DNA of 64,000 nt from JACRCT01 sp049841135 (GTDB lineage Bacteria > Myxococcota > Myxococcia > Myxococcales > UBA5297). The stretch's first letter is position 1. Each line of letters starts with the position of its first letter. The notes beneath the pieces are model-generated. The model made no database searches. It was not told the DNA's origin and saw only the letters and a list, made by a program, of their open reading frames with translations. The DNA is taken from positions 1,860,001 through 1,924,000 of the forward strand of contig JASGHK010000004.1 in NCBI GenBank assembly GCA_049841135.1, read 5' to 3'. The translations under genes were made by a program, and so were the position numbers. This document shows positions 51,592-60,818 of the stretch, piece after piece.

Positions 51592-53196
51592 CTACGGCCC
51601 GCCGTAGGTCCACGTCTCGGCGAAGTTGCAGCCCTGGCCACAGGTGTTGCCGCCGAAGAAGACTGCCGCGCCCAGCTCCGGGTACCAGGTGACGGTCATT
51701 CCATCGCGCGCCGGAGTAGGCCCTGCCCCGACCTTCGGCCAAGGCGCGATGTCGAGGCTGGCGAGGTCCTGCTCCCAGACGCCCTCGATCTCGGCGCCCA
51801 GGGTGGAGTCGTTGCTGAAGCCCTGCACCACCACCAGCTTGCGGCGCGCGAGGTCGACCACCACGCCGGGCCCCTCGCGCACGATGCCGGTGCAGGCCTC
51901 GCAGACCTTGCTCCACCCGGAGCCGTCCCAGGCCCACAAGTCGTCGCGGCGCCCGCTGCTGCAGTCTTGGCCGCCGTAGAGGAGCATCCGGCTCGCGACC
52001 GGGTCGAAGACCAGGTTATTGGTCCCGTCACAGCTCGGGCCCGGCCCCCCGCTGTCGGCGCTCACGCCCCGCGTCCAGCTCCTGGTGCCCGGGGCGTATT
52101 CCCAGGTGTCGGTGGCGCTGCCCATGTCGACGGTGTTGCCGCCGTAGAGGACCGCCACGTTCCGGGCGCCGTCCCAGGCGAAGTGGAACCGGGTTCGAGG
52201 CGACGGCGCGTCGGTGCGCGTGGGGTCGCCGCCGTCGTCCACCAGCTGCCACCCGTGGTCGGCGTCCCACTCCCACACGTCGCTCTCGAACTCGCTCTCC
52301 TTGGTCGAGCCGCCGAAGAGCACCACCTTCTCGCGCAGCGGGTCGTAGACCACTCCGTGGCCCTGCCGGCCGCCCGGCGCGCAGCCGGTGCACAGCGGCG
52401 TCCAGTTCCAGCCGTCGAATTCCCACATCGTGTCGTTGAGGCAATCCCGGTGGTCGACGCAGGAGCCATCCCAGCCGCCATAGACGACGATCTTCCGCCG
52501 GCCGTGGTCGTAGACCGCCTTGTGCCCCAGCAGCGTCGGCGGGCTGTCCTGCGGCGAGAGGTTCGTCCACTCCGACGTGAAGAGCTTGACCCGAACGCCG
52601 AGCGCCCCTTCCCTCAGGCCGACAGCCGTCGCAGTCAGGACGAGCTCCTCTTCGACCTCGTCGCGCAGGTAGAGCTCGCGCACCGGCGTGTCCGGCCCCA
52701 GCTCGGCCGCCTCGATGCGCTTGGTGCACAGCGCGTCCGAATGGAAGGCGCCGGAGCCGGCGCCGACGAGCGTGACCGACACGCGCGATGAGACATTGGC
52801 AGGCCTGGACTGGGAGTCGACGGTGTAGAGCAGGAACTGGCGGCACGAGCCCGTCGCGATGGCCGAGGGGCCCTCGAAGACGAGGTTGAGCTCCACCGGG
52901 GTTCCGCCATCCTTCGGCGCGGGCCCGCCATCAAATTGGTCCCCGGCGTCCTGGATCGCCGACGCGTCCGCGCCCTGGCCGGCGTCCCGGTGCGGGCGAA
53001 CGATGCCCGCGTCGCGGCCAGCGAGCTGAACGCAGACCTTCCACTCGTCGGAGCAGACGAAGCCGGTGCTGCAGTCGTCCGTCGTCTCGCAGGTCAGCTG
53101 GGCTACGCCGCAGGTGCATGCCGGGAGGACGCAGGCGGCTACCAGGAGAGGGAGGGCGAGGAGTGAAGAGCGAGTGAGCCGCGCGGCGGGGTGCAT
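51592..53196 (-). CDS. Kelch-repeat lipoprotein
   Basis: A 534-residue surface or periplasmic lipoprotein. The signal peptide has Cys at about residue 22 or 27. A short Cys-rich motif (LTCETTDDCSTGFVCSDEWKVCV) is followed by an Asp/Gly/Ala linker. An Ig-like stretch precedes about six Kelch-type blades (residues 215-530) with repeating VYGG/LFGG and W-x-W-(D/N) elements, for example KIVVYGGWDG, KVVLFGGS, VAVLYGGN, MLLYGGQDC and AVFFGGNTC. This should form a beta-propeller for ligand or protein binding. Function is unknown. The stop lies 2 bp beyond the palindrome array. Confidence 0.88.
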   Translation of the reverse strand: MHPAARLTRSSLLALPLLVAACVLPACTCGVAQLTCETTDDCSTGFVCSDEWKVCVQLAGRDAGIVRPHRDAGQGADASAIQDAGDQFDGGPAPKDGGTPVELNLVFEGPSAIATGSCRQFLLYTVDSQSRPANVSSRVSVTLVGAGSGAFHSDALCTKRIEAAELGPDTPVRELYLRDEVEEELVLTATAVGLREGALGVRVKLFTSEWTNLSPQDSPPTLLGHKAVYDHGRRKIVVYGGWDGSCVDHRDCLNDTMWEFDGWNWTPLCTGCAPGGRQGHGVVYDPLREKVVLFGGSTKESEFESDVWEWDADHGWQLVDDGGDPTRTDAPSPRTRFHFAWDGARNVAVLYGGNTVDMGSATDTWEYAPGTRSWTRGVSADSGGPGPSCDGTNNLVFDPVASRMLLYGGQDCSSGRRDDLWAWDGSGWSKVCEACTGIVREGPGVVVDLARRKLVVVQGFSNDSTLGAEIEGVWEQDLASLDIAPWPKVGAGPTPARDGMTVTWYPELGAAVFFGGNTCGQGCNFAETWTYGGP

Positions 53197-53333
53197 GGGC
53201 CAGGAGTGTACAGCCGTCGCACGGGGGCGTGAGCCGTGGCTATTCGCGGCGGGCGAGCATGGCCATCGAGAGACCGAACTCGGGTACGCGCTCAGGATGG
53301 TCCTTCAGGAGCTGCTCTTCACGCAGGCCTGCC

Positions 53334-54155
53334 CTACTCGCGAGCCGGCCGTCGCGGTTCGTGGCGCACGACTCGAAATGGCTCGGGGTCGGGCGGGGTC
53401 TCGCTTCCATCCTCGTGAAGGCCGGCGACTCCTACGAAGACGTCGCCTCCCTCCCAAGGAAAGGTCCAGCCCACGCAGTCGAGGTGTCCGAGCTTGATGA
53501 CCCAAAGCTCGCCTTGGCGGGAAGCGGGCAGGACGACCTTCTCGCGCCTTCCCTGGCGGTAGTCCTGCGCCGACCGTGCCCACTCCAGCCGGAACGCCGG
53601 TGCCTCCACGGACGTTGCCAGGTTTCGGCTCTGCTGGAAGGAGCAGGTCCAGGTGCGCTGCTCGACTTCGACGCCCTTGATCTTCGCGAACGCGTCCCTA
53701 AGACGCGGCCTCTGCGGGGCAACTCGATAATCGGCGCGGGAGAGCGTCTGCTTGAGCGGAATCGCCGGCGCCTTATCGAGCCCCATCGAGCGCGCGGACG
53801 CTTCTACCCCGCCCTTGGAGAGTTCCAGGGCTGCCGAAATGGTGAAGTCTGCCGAGCTCTTCACGACGATCCGGAAGACCCGGTAGGCGTCGTAGGCCGA
53901 GACCTCCTTCGCCTCGGTCGCCAGGACGGTGCCTCCCGGCGTGCGCGCCTCGAGCCGCAGCTCACCTTGCTTGATGGGCGAGAAGAGATAGAGCGTGGGG
54001 TTCGGCCCGACAGCGCCCCCCGTCGGCGCGAAGAAGGCCTGGACCATGCAGGACGCGGCGGCGGGCGATTCGGCCCCGACCCCGGCGAACAGACCGATGA
54101 GCAGCGCGAGAAGCGTCCGAGCCGTCCGAGATCGTCCGTGTCTCGTTGAAGCCAT
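53334..54155 (-). CDS. Secreted protein of unknown function
   Basis: A 273-residue product. An N-terminal hydrophobic signal (TLLALLIGLFAGVGAESPAAAS) is followed by a beta-rich region starting CMVQAFFAPTGGAVGPNPTLYLF, which recalls Ig-like or carboxypeptidase-regulatory folds. I do not recognise a family. The start at 54155 is chosen because it places the signal peptide near the N-terminus. The gene lies between the Kelch lipoprotein and another secreted orphan on the same strand. Confidence 0.7.
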   Translation of the reverse strand: MASTRHGRSRTARTLLALLIGLFAGVGAESPAAASCMVQAFFAPTGGAVGPNPTLYLFSPIKQGELRLEARTPGGTVLATEAKEVSAYDAYRVFRIVVKSSADFTISAALELSKGGVEASARSMGLDKAPAIPLKQTLSRADYRVAPQRPRLRDAFAKIKGVEVEQRTWTCSFQQSRNLATSVEAPAFRLEWARSAQDYRQGRREKVVLPASRQGELWVIKLGHLDCVGWTFPWEGGDVFVGVAGLHEDGSETPPDPEPFRVVRHEPRRPARE

Positions 54156-54241
54156 TGGGGCACCTTTGGCCTGGTCACTTGCTGAGCAACAACAAGGAAG
54201 GCACCTGAACTCTGCCCGGCCTACCAAGAGCCCTGCGCCCT

Positions 54242-54992
54242 TCACTTATTGGGCTTCTTCGGCACCACTGGCGACAGTTCCTTCCCGTCGAACCCGACAG
54301 TCAGCCTTCGGCCTGGGAAGAGCGTGCGGCTCGATGCCCTGGCCATCGGACGTGGCCGAGACGTCCTTGGCCAACCAGACGACCTCGTCACCGTTGCGAA
54401 TGATGTCGTTCGGGTTCCAACGAGGCTGATCGGTGAATGCGTCGATGTGGACGCCTCGACGCTCGAGAGCCTCTCGTTCCTGCTTTGGCTGCGCGGCCAT
54501 CAGGGCTCCGAGGGTGCCGACTCGCACGAGAGTCTCTCGAGCGAAGAGGCGGACCCCGACCGCGTGGTACCAGGAGCGCTGAGGCTCGACGCGGACGGCT
54601 GGATCCACGACCAGAACCTTCTCGCAGCCGGTAGACACGAAGATGCTCTGGCGCCGGTTGGCGAGACAGGTCTCGGCCGACCACAGGGTGACGCCGCTCG
54701 AAGTGCACTTCAGTTCGCAGGTGTCGCGAGCCGTTGCCTTCTGGGAGAGCTGAGCCTGACCGGAGACTGCCCGTTCGGTCCACTCGAGGTCAGAGAGTCC
54801 GGCGTCGTCTCGCAACTTGTTCGAGGCGTCCGACGAAGTCTGGGTGGCTGACTTCGCCGTTCCTGCCGAAGCACGCGATGGTGATGCGCCCCAGGTCGGC
54901 GTTGACCCAAGCAGGACGATCGAGCCATACGCCACCACGACGCGAGCGGTCGTAACCCTGCCTGCACTCCGAACACTCGTTGAGATTGCCAC
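54242..54992 (-). CDS. Secreted protein of unknown function (possible frameshift near 54325)
   Basis: About 249 residues, with a hydrophobic N-terminus (VVVAYGSIVLLGSTPTWGA) consistent with export and paired cysteines (CELKCTS; ETC; GCEKV). No family is recognised. As written, the frame ends at 54246 with a basic tail. The next frame reads RRLTVGFDGKELSPVVPKKP up to a TGA at 54242, which looks more protein-like, so an inserted base around 54317-54335 is suspected. This site is not of the AGNNTC type seen elsewhere, and the evidence is weaker. Confidence 0.6.
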
Positions 54993-55019
54993 TGCCCCTC
55001 CGATACGGTCACACCACCA

Positions 55020-55400
55020 CTACCCCGCCAGCCGCGCCGCCACGAACAGCCCCAGCATCCCCGCGAGCGCGCAGCCCACCAGCGTGACCAGCACGTTGGT
55101 GGCGCAGAGCGCCAACGCCCCGCCCTGGAACAGCTTGAGGGTCTCGTAGTTGAAGGACGAGTAGGTCGTGAACCCGCCCATGACGCCCGTGGTCAGGAAC
55201 ATCCGCAGGGGCGCGGAGAGCACCGCGGCGTCCAGGCTCAGGTACATCACCAGCGAGATGAGGAACGAGCCGACCAGGTTCACGGTCAGCGTCCCGTAGG
55301 GGAAGTCGGTGCCGAGGAGCTTCACCGCGCCGAGGCCCACGAGATAGCGCGCGCCGGTCCCCAGCGCTCCTCCCAGGCAGATCCACAGAAACTGAGCCAC
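55020..55400 (-). CDS. crcB: Fluoride channel CrcB/Fluc
   Basis: A 126-residue, four-helix dual-topology fluoride exporter. Signatures are GGALGTGARYLVG at the N-terminus, NLVGSFL, and GFTTYSSFNYET in helix 3, the region of the fluoride pore residues. The GTG start at 55400 follows GGAGG. A TATACT box (minus strand, 55442-55437) is a plausible -10. It is divergent from a DUF190-CBS gene; DUF190 proteins are frequent crcB neighbours. Confidence 0.93.
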   Translation of the reverse strand: MAQFLWICLGGALGTGARYLVGLGAVKLLGTDFPYGTLTVNLVGSFLISLVMYLSLDAAVLSAPLRMFLTTGVMGGFTTYSSFNYETLKLFQGGALALCATNVLVTLVGCALAGMLGLFVAARLAG

Positions 55401-55552
55401 GCGGCCTCCGTCCGTCCTCGCTGCTGCGCGCCGCGGAGTATAGCGGGCCTTCCGACCACTGCCTGTCACTCGGCGCGCCGGCCCGCGGGCGAACGCACCG
55501 CCGGCGCAGCGCGGCCCCTAGCATGCGCGGCCAGACTTCGAAGGGGGCGACC

Positions 55553-56857
55553 ATGACGAGGACGCTGAAGGGCCAGGCCAAGCGGGTGCGCATCTACGTG
55601 AGCGAAGGCGACCTCTACCGGCACAAGCCCTTGGAATCGGCGGTGCTCTCCCTTCTTCGCAAGGAGGGCGCGGCCGGCGCCACCGCCTTCCGCGGGTTCG
55701 AGGGCTTCGGGGCCTCGGGCCAGCTCCACACCGCGCGGCTCGCCGAGCTGACCGCGAAGCTCCCGGTGCTCATCGAGTGGCTGGACACGGCGGAGCGCGT
55801 CGAGCGGCTCCTGCCTCCCATCATGGAGATGGTCCAGCGCGGGTTGATCACGGTCGACGACACCGACGTCGCCTTCTCCTCCCCCTTCCCCGTCCGCGAC
55901 GTCCCCGCCGCGCTCCGCGTGGAGGAGGCGATGACCCGAGACGTCGTCTCGGTCGGCCTGGAGACCCCGGTGCGCCAGGTCATCGAGGCCTTGCTCAACC
56001 GGGACTACCGCGCGGTGCCGGTGGTCGAGCACGGACGCCCCGTCGGCATCATCACCAACTCGGACCTCCTCGCGCGGGGAGGCCTGACCATCCGCCTGGA
56101 CCTGCTGCCCTCGCTGGAGAGCCCCGAGCTGCACGCCGAGCTGGAGCGCCTGACCCGCGGAGCCAAGACGGCCGCGGACGTGATGACGCCCGGCCCCGTC
56201 ACCGTGGGCATCGCGACCCCGCTCTCCCAGGCGGCCGAGCTGATGGCGCACCGGCACCTCAAGCGGCTTCCGGTCCTCGACGGCCAGGGCAAGCTCGCGG
56301 GCATGCTCAGCCGGCTCGACGTCTTGCGCACCGCCTCGCGCGCCGGCCCGGCGCCAGCCTCCGACTCGAAGCCGCTCGATTCGGGCCTCGACGTCGACGC
56401 GCCCGTCTCCAAGGCCATGCGCACCGACTTTCCCAAGGTGCATCCCGACACGCCGCTGCCGCTGGTCTTGCAGGCGGTGGTCTCCACCCGGCTCAACCGC
56501 TGCCTCGTCGTTGACGAGTCCGGGCGGGTGCTGGGCAAGGTGACCGACGCCGAGTGCCTGGAGCGGATGACGCCGGCGCTGCGACCCTCGGCGCTGCGCA
56601 CGCTCGTCCACCGCCTTCCCTTCGCCCACCCGAGCCCCGCGGAGCGCGAAGCCGAGCAGCACGCCAAGGCACGCACGGCCCGCGACCTGATGGTTCGGGT
56701 CGCGGCAGTGGTCGGCGAGCGGACGCCCCTGCGCGAAGCCATCGCGACGATGCTCCCGGGCAAGCACAAGGTCCTCGCCGTGGTCGACGACGAGCACCGC
56801 CTGATCGGCGTCCTCGACCGGGCCGATCTGCTGCGCGCCCTGGTCACCTCCGGATGA
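55553..56857 (+). CDS. DUF190 (PII-like) protein fused to multiple CBS domains
   Basis: A 434-residue cytoplasmic protein. Residues 5-105 are DUF190 (VRIYVSEGDLYRHKPLESAVLSLLRKEGAAGATAFRGFEGFG), a PII-like trimeric fold. Two CBS pairs follow: AMTRDVVSVGLETPVRQVIEALL with DVMTPGPVTVGIATPLSQAAELM, then a third and fourth CBS with DLMVRVAAVVGERTPLREAI. CBS domains usually bind adenine nucleotides. The start at 55553 is preferred because AAGGGGG precedes it. Divergent pairing with crcB suggests a role in fluoride or halide homeostasis, perhaps as a nucleotide-sensing regulator; that is inference. Confidence 0.9.
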   Translation: MTRTLKGQAKRVRIYVSEGDLYRHKPLESAVLSLLRKEGAAGATAFRGFEGFGASGQLHTARLAELTAKLPVLIEWLDTAERVERLLPPIMEMVQRGLITVDDTDVAFSSPFPVRDVPAALRVEEAMTRDVVSVGLETPVRQVIEALLNRDYRAVPVVEHGRPVGIITNSDLLARGGLTIRLDLLPSLESPELHAELERLTRGAKTAADVMTPGPVTVGIATPLSQAAELMAHRHLKRLPVLDGQGKLAGMLSRLDVLRTASRAGPAPASDSKPLDSGLDVDAPVSKAMRTDFPKVHPDTPLPLVLQAVVSTRLNRCLVVDESGRVLGKVTDAECLERMTPALRPSALRTLVHRLPFAHPSPAEREAEQHAKARTARDLMVRVAAVVGERTPLREAIATMLPGKHKVLAVVDDEHRLIGVLDRADLLRALVTSG

Positions 56858-56902
56858 TGCCGCGACCACTCCGACAGGCCTGCCGGGATAGACTCCGGGG
56901 CG

Positions 56903-59319
56903 ATGCGCCGGCCGATCGCCAGCCTGCTCGCCCTGCTTGCACTGCTCGCCGGCCCCGCCGTCCTCGGAGCCGAGCCGCCCAGGACCGTGCGGGTGGCGGC
57001 GTTCGAATACTCCCCGGGCATCTTCCGCCAGGCCGACGGGCAGATTCAGGGCATCTACGTGGACCTGCTCTCGACCATCGCCGAGCGCGAGGGCTGGCGG
57101 GTCGAGTACGTGTACGGCTCCTGGGCCGAGGGGCTGGAGCGCGCCCGGCGCGGTGAGGTGGACCTGCTCACCAGCGTCGCCAAGACGCCCGAGCGCGAGC
57201 AGTACCTCGACTACGCGAGCCGTCCGCTGCTGACGGTGTGGGGCCAGGTCTACGTGCCGGCGGGGTCGGCGGTGGACTCCATCCTCGAGCTGCGCGGCAA
57301 GCGCGTGGCCCTGATGAAGGCCGACTTCAACGCCGCCGCCTTCCGCGAGCTGGCGCGCTCGTTCGACCTGGGCTGCACCTTCGTCGAGCTGCCCGACTTC
57401 GCGGCCGTCTTCCGCGCCGTCGAGGACCACCAGGTCGACGCCGGGGTCGTCAACAGCACCTTCGGCTCGGCGCGCTACACCGAGTACCAGCTCAAGGAGA
57501 CGGGGATCGTCTTCAACCCCTTCCCCATCTACTTCGCGGTGCGCAAGGGGACGCCGGGCACGCTGCTGCCGACGCTCGACCGCTACCTGGGCGCCTGGCT
57601 GCCCGACCCCGACTCCCCCTACCACCAGGCGCGCCGACGCTGGTCGCACGGCACCGCGAGCGCGGTGAAGGTGATCCCGCGGTGGCTCCAGCAGCTGCTG
57701 GGGCTCTCGCTCGCCGGGGTGATCGCGGCGGCGGCGTTCATCGTCTTGCTGCGGCGCCAGGTGCGCAAGGCGACCGCGCAGTCGCAGGCCCGCGAGGAGC
57801 GGCTGCGCGCCATCTTCGACGCCGCCCGGGACATCGGCTTCCTGGTGGGGGACGCGCGGCACACGGTGGTGGAGTCAGCCCCGGCGCGGAGCGGATGCTC
57901 GGCTGGCAGCGGTCCGAGGTGGTGGGACGGCTCGGCTGCGATCGCTTCTTCCCCGCGGGCGCGCCGGACGCCTCGCCGCAGTGCGAGCCCCCGGCCACCC
58001 GCGGCGAGGTGGAGATGGTGCGCAAGGACGGCACCCGCTTCCCGGCGCACGTGATCACCTATCGGCTGCCCGATGGGCAGGGCGGCACGGGCTTTCTGGC
58101 GGTGTGCTTCGACCTCTCGGAGCGCAAGGCGCTGGAGGCGGAGCTGCTCCAGTCGCAGAAGATGGAGTCCATCGGCCGGCTCGCCGGCGGGGTGGCGCAC
58201 GACTTCAACAACATGGTGCAGGCCATCCTGGGCTACACCGAGCTCGCGCTCGAATCGGCGGGCCCCGGCCAGCTCCGGGAGGACCTGCACGAGATCCGCC
58301 AGGCGGCGCGCCGCTCCGCGGAGCTGACCGCGCAGCTCCTGGCCTTCGCGCGCAAGCAGGCCACCACCCCGCGGGCGCTGGTGCTCAACGACCTCGTCTC
58401 CCAGCTCCGCAAGCTGGCCGAGCGGCTCCTGGGCGAGCACCTGGAGCTCGTCTTCAAGCCGGCCGCCGACCTGTGGACGATCTCCATCGACCCGACGCAG
58501 GTCGACCAGGTGCTGGTGAACCTGCTCGTCAACGCCCGCGACGCGATGGGCGTCTCAGGCACCATCGTCGTGCGCACGTTCAACCAGACGGTAGACGCCG
58601 CCTTCTGCGCCGCCCGCCCCGACGCGGCGCCCGGGGACTACGCGGTGCTCGAGGTCGCGGACACCGGGCACGGAATGGACGAGCCGACCGTGCGCCGCAT
58701 CTTCGAGCCGTTCTTCACCACCAAGGGCCCGGGGAAGGGCACCGGGCTGGGGCTGGCCACGGTGTACGGGGTGGTCAAGCAGAACGGCGGCTTCATCACC
58801 GTGGACAGCAGGCCCGGTGAGGGGACCACCTTCCGGCTCTTCTTCCCGCGCCACCACGGCGAGGCCACCGCCGCCCGGCCTGCGCTCGACGCGCCGGGGC
58901 CGACTCGGGGCTCGGAGACCGTGCTCGTGGTGGAGGACGAGCGGCAGCTGCTGGAGCTGGCGCGCCGCACCCTCGAAGGCCAGGGCTATCAGGTGCTGGC
59001 GGCCGGCACGCCCAAGGTCGCGCTGCAGAGCCTGGCCGGACACCCGGGGCCGGTGCACCTGCTGCTCACCGACGTGGTCATGCCGGAGATGAGCGGCCCC
59101 GACCTGTGGGAGCAGCTGAGGGCGTCGCACCCGGACCTGCGCTGCGTCTTCATGAGCGGCTACTCCGACGAAGCGCTCCGGGCGCGGCTCAGGGCGGAGC
59201 AGGGGATCCCCTTCCTGCAGAAGCCATTCGAGGTCGGGGACCTCGCCGCGGTGATCCGCCGCGCGCTCGACGCGCCTCCGCCGGGGGCTGGACCGGCGCC
59301 TCGTCCCCAGCAGACGTGA
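56903..59319 (+). CDS. Hybrid histidine kinase: solute-binding sensor, PAS, kinase and receiver (frame disrupted near 57874)
   Basis: About 806 codons. After a signal peptide comes a family 3 solute-binding domain (residues 28-255; VAAFEYSPGIFRQADGQIQGIYVDLL), a transmembrane helix (about 270-292), PAS (SPGAERMLGWQRSEVVG), HisKA with His in GGVAHDFNN, HATPase (NARDAM, DTGHGM, GTGLGLATVYG) and a C-terminal receiver with Asp in LLLTDVVMP. The PAS frame changes at GAGTCAGCCCC, which is one T short of GAGTTCAGCCCC (VVEFSPGAERMLGW), a deletion rather than an insertion. It is likely a chemosensory or nutrient sensor acting by phosphorelay. Ligand unknown. Confidence 0.92.
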
Positions 59320-59449
59320 TGTCTCCGGGCCGCGGCCAGCTGCGAGTACTGGTCGCTGGGCGCCGCCGTGGCTACCTGCTGGAAGGTCGGAAAGAGGTTC
59401 AAGCGGGGCTGATTCACCCCACCTGTGCGTGGGCCCTCGGGCGGTTTTC

Positions 59450-59477
59450 TTGAGCTTCGAAGATCCCCTCCTAGAAT
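59450..59477 (+). promoter_or_regulatory. Promoter candidate for the J-domain-like gene
   Basis: TTGAGC (59450-59455), 16-nt spacer, TAGAAT (59472-59477), about 30 nt before the ATG at 59514. Nothing else is visible in 59320-59513. Confidence 0.45.
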
Positions 59478-59513
59478 TCTCCGTAGTGACCTGTAGCAAG
59501 GAGATCGAGGGGC

Positions 59514-60269
59514 ATGAACTGCGAGGCCAGCCGCGAGGCGATTTCTCACGCCTGCCGCACCCTGCTGATCGCCGAACCTGACGGCCAGGACCTGGACGCC
59601 TGGCGGCGCCAGCTTCGCCACGCCTTTCAGCGGCGCGCCTTCGAGACTCACCCGGACCGTGCGGTGGCGCTCGGCCGGCCGGTCACTCAGCTCGAGAGCG
59701 AGTTCCAGGCCGTCAACGCCGCCTACCACCTGCTGCAGACGCGGCGGCTGGTGCCCGAGTCCCACCGCGCCCCGACCCCGCCGCCTCCGCCGCCTGCTCC
59801 AGCAGCGACCTCGCCCCGCGCCTCGCCACGCGCTTCGGCTTCCATTCCTCACCCCGCGGCGGACCACTTCTATGAGGGCCGCTGCCCGAAGCGGCGGCTG
59901 CGGCTGGGCGAGATGCTCTACTTCAAGGGCCACATCTCCTGGCGGACCCTGATGTCCGCGCTCTCCTGGCAGCGGCGGCAACGGCCGCTCCTGGGCCAGC
60001 TGGCGGTGGAGTGGGGCTTCCTGACGCAGGAGCAGGTCCAAGACCTCCTCCTCGAGCGCTGCCGCAGCGGGAGCCGGCTGCCGTTCGGCGAGTACGCCTT
60101 CCGGCGCGGCGCGATCACCTCCTTCCAGCTCATGGCGCTCGTCGGACGGCAGCGTCAGCTCCAGCGTCCTCTGGGCGAGTACTTCGTCGAGCGCGGGCTG
60201 CTCGGCGCCGAGGTGCTGGCTCGAATGATCCTGGAGCAGAGGCAGGCTGCGCTCAGCGGCGAGGGTTGA
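59514..60269 (+). CDS. J-domain-like protein with MshEN-like repeats
   Basis: A 251-residue protein. The first 80 residues resemble a J-domain: FQRRAFETHPDRA contains the HPD tripeptide, and ESEFQAVNAAYHLLQ is the helix-IV-like segment. A Pro/Ala linker (85-115) leads to three related repeats of the form LGEMLYFKGHISWRTLMSALSWQ, LGQLAVEWGFLTQEQVQDLLLE and FGEYAFRRGAITSFQLMALVGRQ. These resemble the N-terminal domain of GspE/PilB ATPases (MshEN, known to bind cyclic di-GMP in some members). The fusion is unusual. It may link chaperone recruitment to type IV pilus or secretion machinery; that is inference. Confidence 0.75.
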   Translation: MNCEASREAISHACRTLLIAEPDGQDLDAWRRQLRHAFQRRAFETHPDRAVALGRPVTQLESEFQAVNAAYHLLQTRRLVPESHRAPTPPPPPPAPAATSPRASPRASASIPHPAADHFYEGRCPKRRLRLGEMLYFKGHISWRTLMSALSWQRRQRPLLGQLAVEWGFLTQEQVQDLLLERCRSGSRLPFGEYAFRRGAITSFQLMALVGRQRQLQRPLGEYFVERGLLGAEVLARMILEQRQAALSGEG

Positions 60270-60277
60270 GCTCGCGG

Positions 60278-60361
60278 GCCCTCCCCCCTGCCCCCTCCCC
60301 AAACTGCCGGGAGGGAGGGGGTTCGTTGGTTGCCTTCGGCTTCCTTGGTCGGAGCTCTTCG
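60278..60361 (-). repeat. 85-bp dispersed hairpin repeat, copy C (inverted)
   Basis: The reverse complement carries GAAGAGCTCCGACCAAGG, GAACCCCCTCCCTCCC, GGCAGTTTGGGGAGG and GGCAGGGGGGAGGGC, aligning with copies at 10301 and 25506. It lies between two plus-strand genes. Confidence 0.7.
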
Positions 60362-60423
60362 CCTCTCGGCGGCCGGCGCTTGGGCTTGGGCCCGCCACTC
60401 GCGGGTGGCCTATACTGCCCGCC

Positions 60424-60738
60424 ATGAACCTGATCGCCTCCCTCCTCGTCGCCGTGGCGCTCACCGGAACTCCCTACCCGCCGCCCAAGCTCGCGCCCCA
60501 GAGCGACCAGCTCAAGTGCGATACCGGCGTGGTGGTCGCCGCCGATGCCTCGCTCGGCCAGCTGCGCGTCAACACGCCCGCCGGGCTCGTGGTCTTCAAG
60601 GCCGCCGCCGATACCCAGCTCATCGGCGCCGACGGCAAGCCCGCAGGCACCGTCACCAGCCTCAAGCCGGGCCAGAAGGTGCGCGTCTACTACGTGGTCG
60701 AGGACGGCGCGAAGGTCAGCGAAGTCGACCTGGAATAG
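60424..60738 (+). CDS. Small exported protein, OB-fold-like
   Basis: A 104-residue product with a short signal peptide (residues 1-15). The body is beta-rich (TGVVVAADASLGQLRVNTPAGLVVFKA, PGQKVRVYYVVEDGAKVSEVDLE), resembling small periplasmic OB-fold or DUF-type domains. No family name can be given with confidence. The ATG at 60424 is the first in-frame codon giving a signal peptide. Confidence 0.65.
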   Translation: MNLIASLLVAVALTGTPYPPPKLAPQSDQLKCDTGVVVAADASLGQLRVNTPAGLVVFKAAADTQLIGADGKPAGTVTSLKPGQKVRVYYVVEDGAKVSEVDLE

Positions 60739-60818
60739 ACTGTCCCGTCTTCTTCGACCGACCGTCCGTCCGACCCGGCGCGGAGGCCGGCAGCTCCACC
60801 GAAGTGCTCCAAGTTCTC

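Noticed and set aside
50902..51607. Repetitive coding sequence across the palindrome array
   Set aside because: Open frames exist on both strands, but the 78-80 bp period shifts the frame between units, so no frame carries a consistent peptide repeat.
55401..55552. Fluoride riboswitch upstream of crcB or DUF190-CBS
   Set aside because: I could not find the conserved crcB-motif sequence blocks in this short divergent region.
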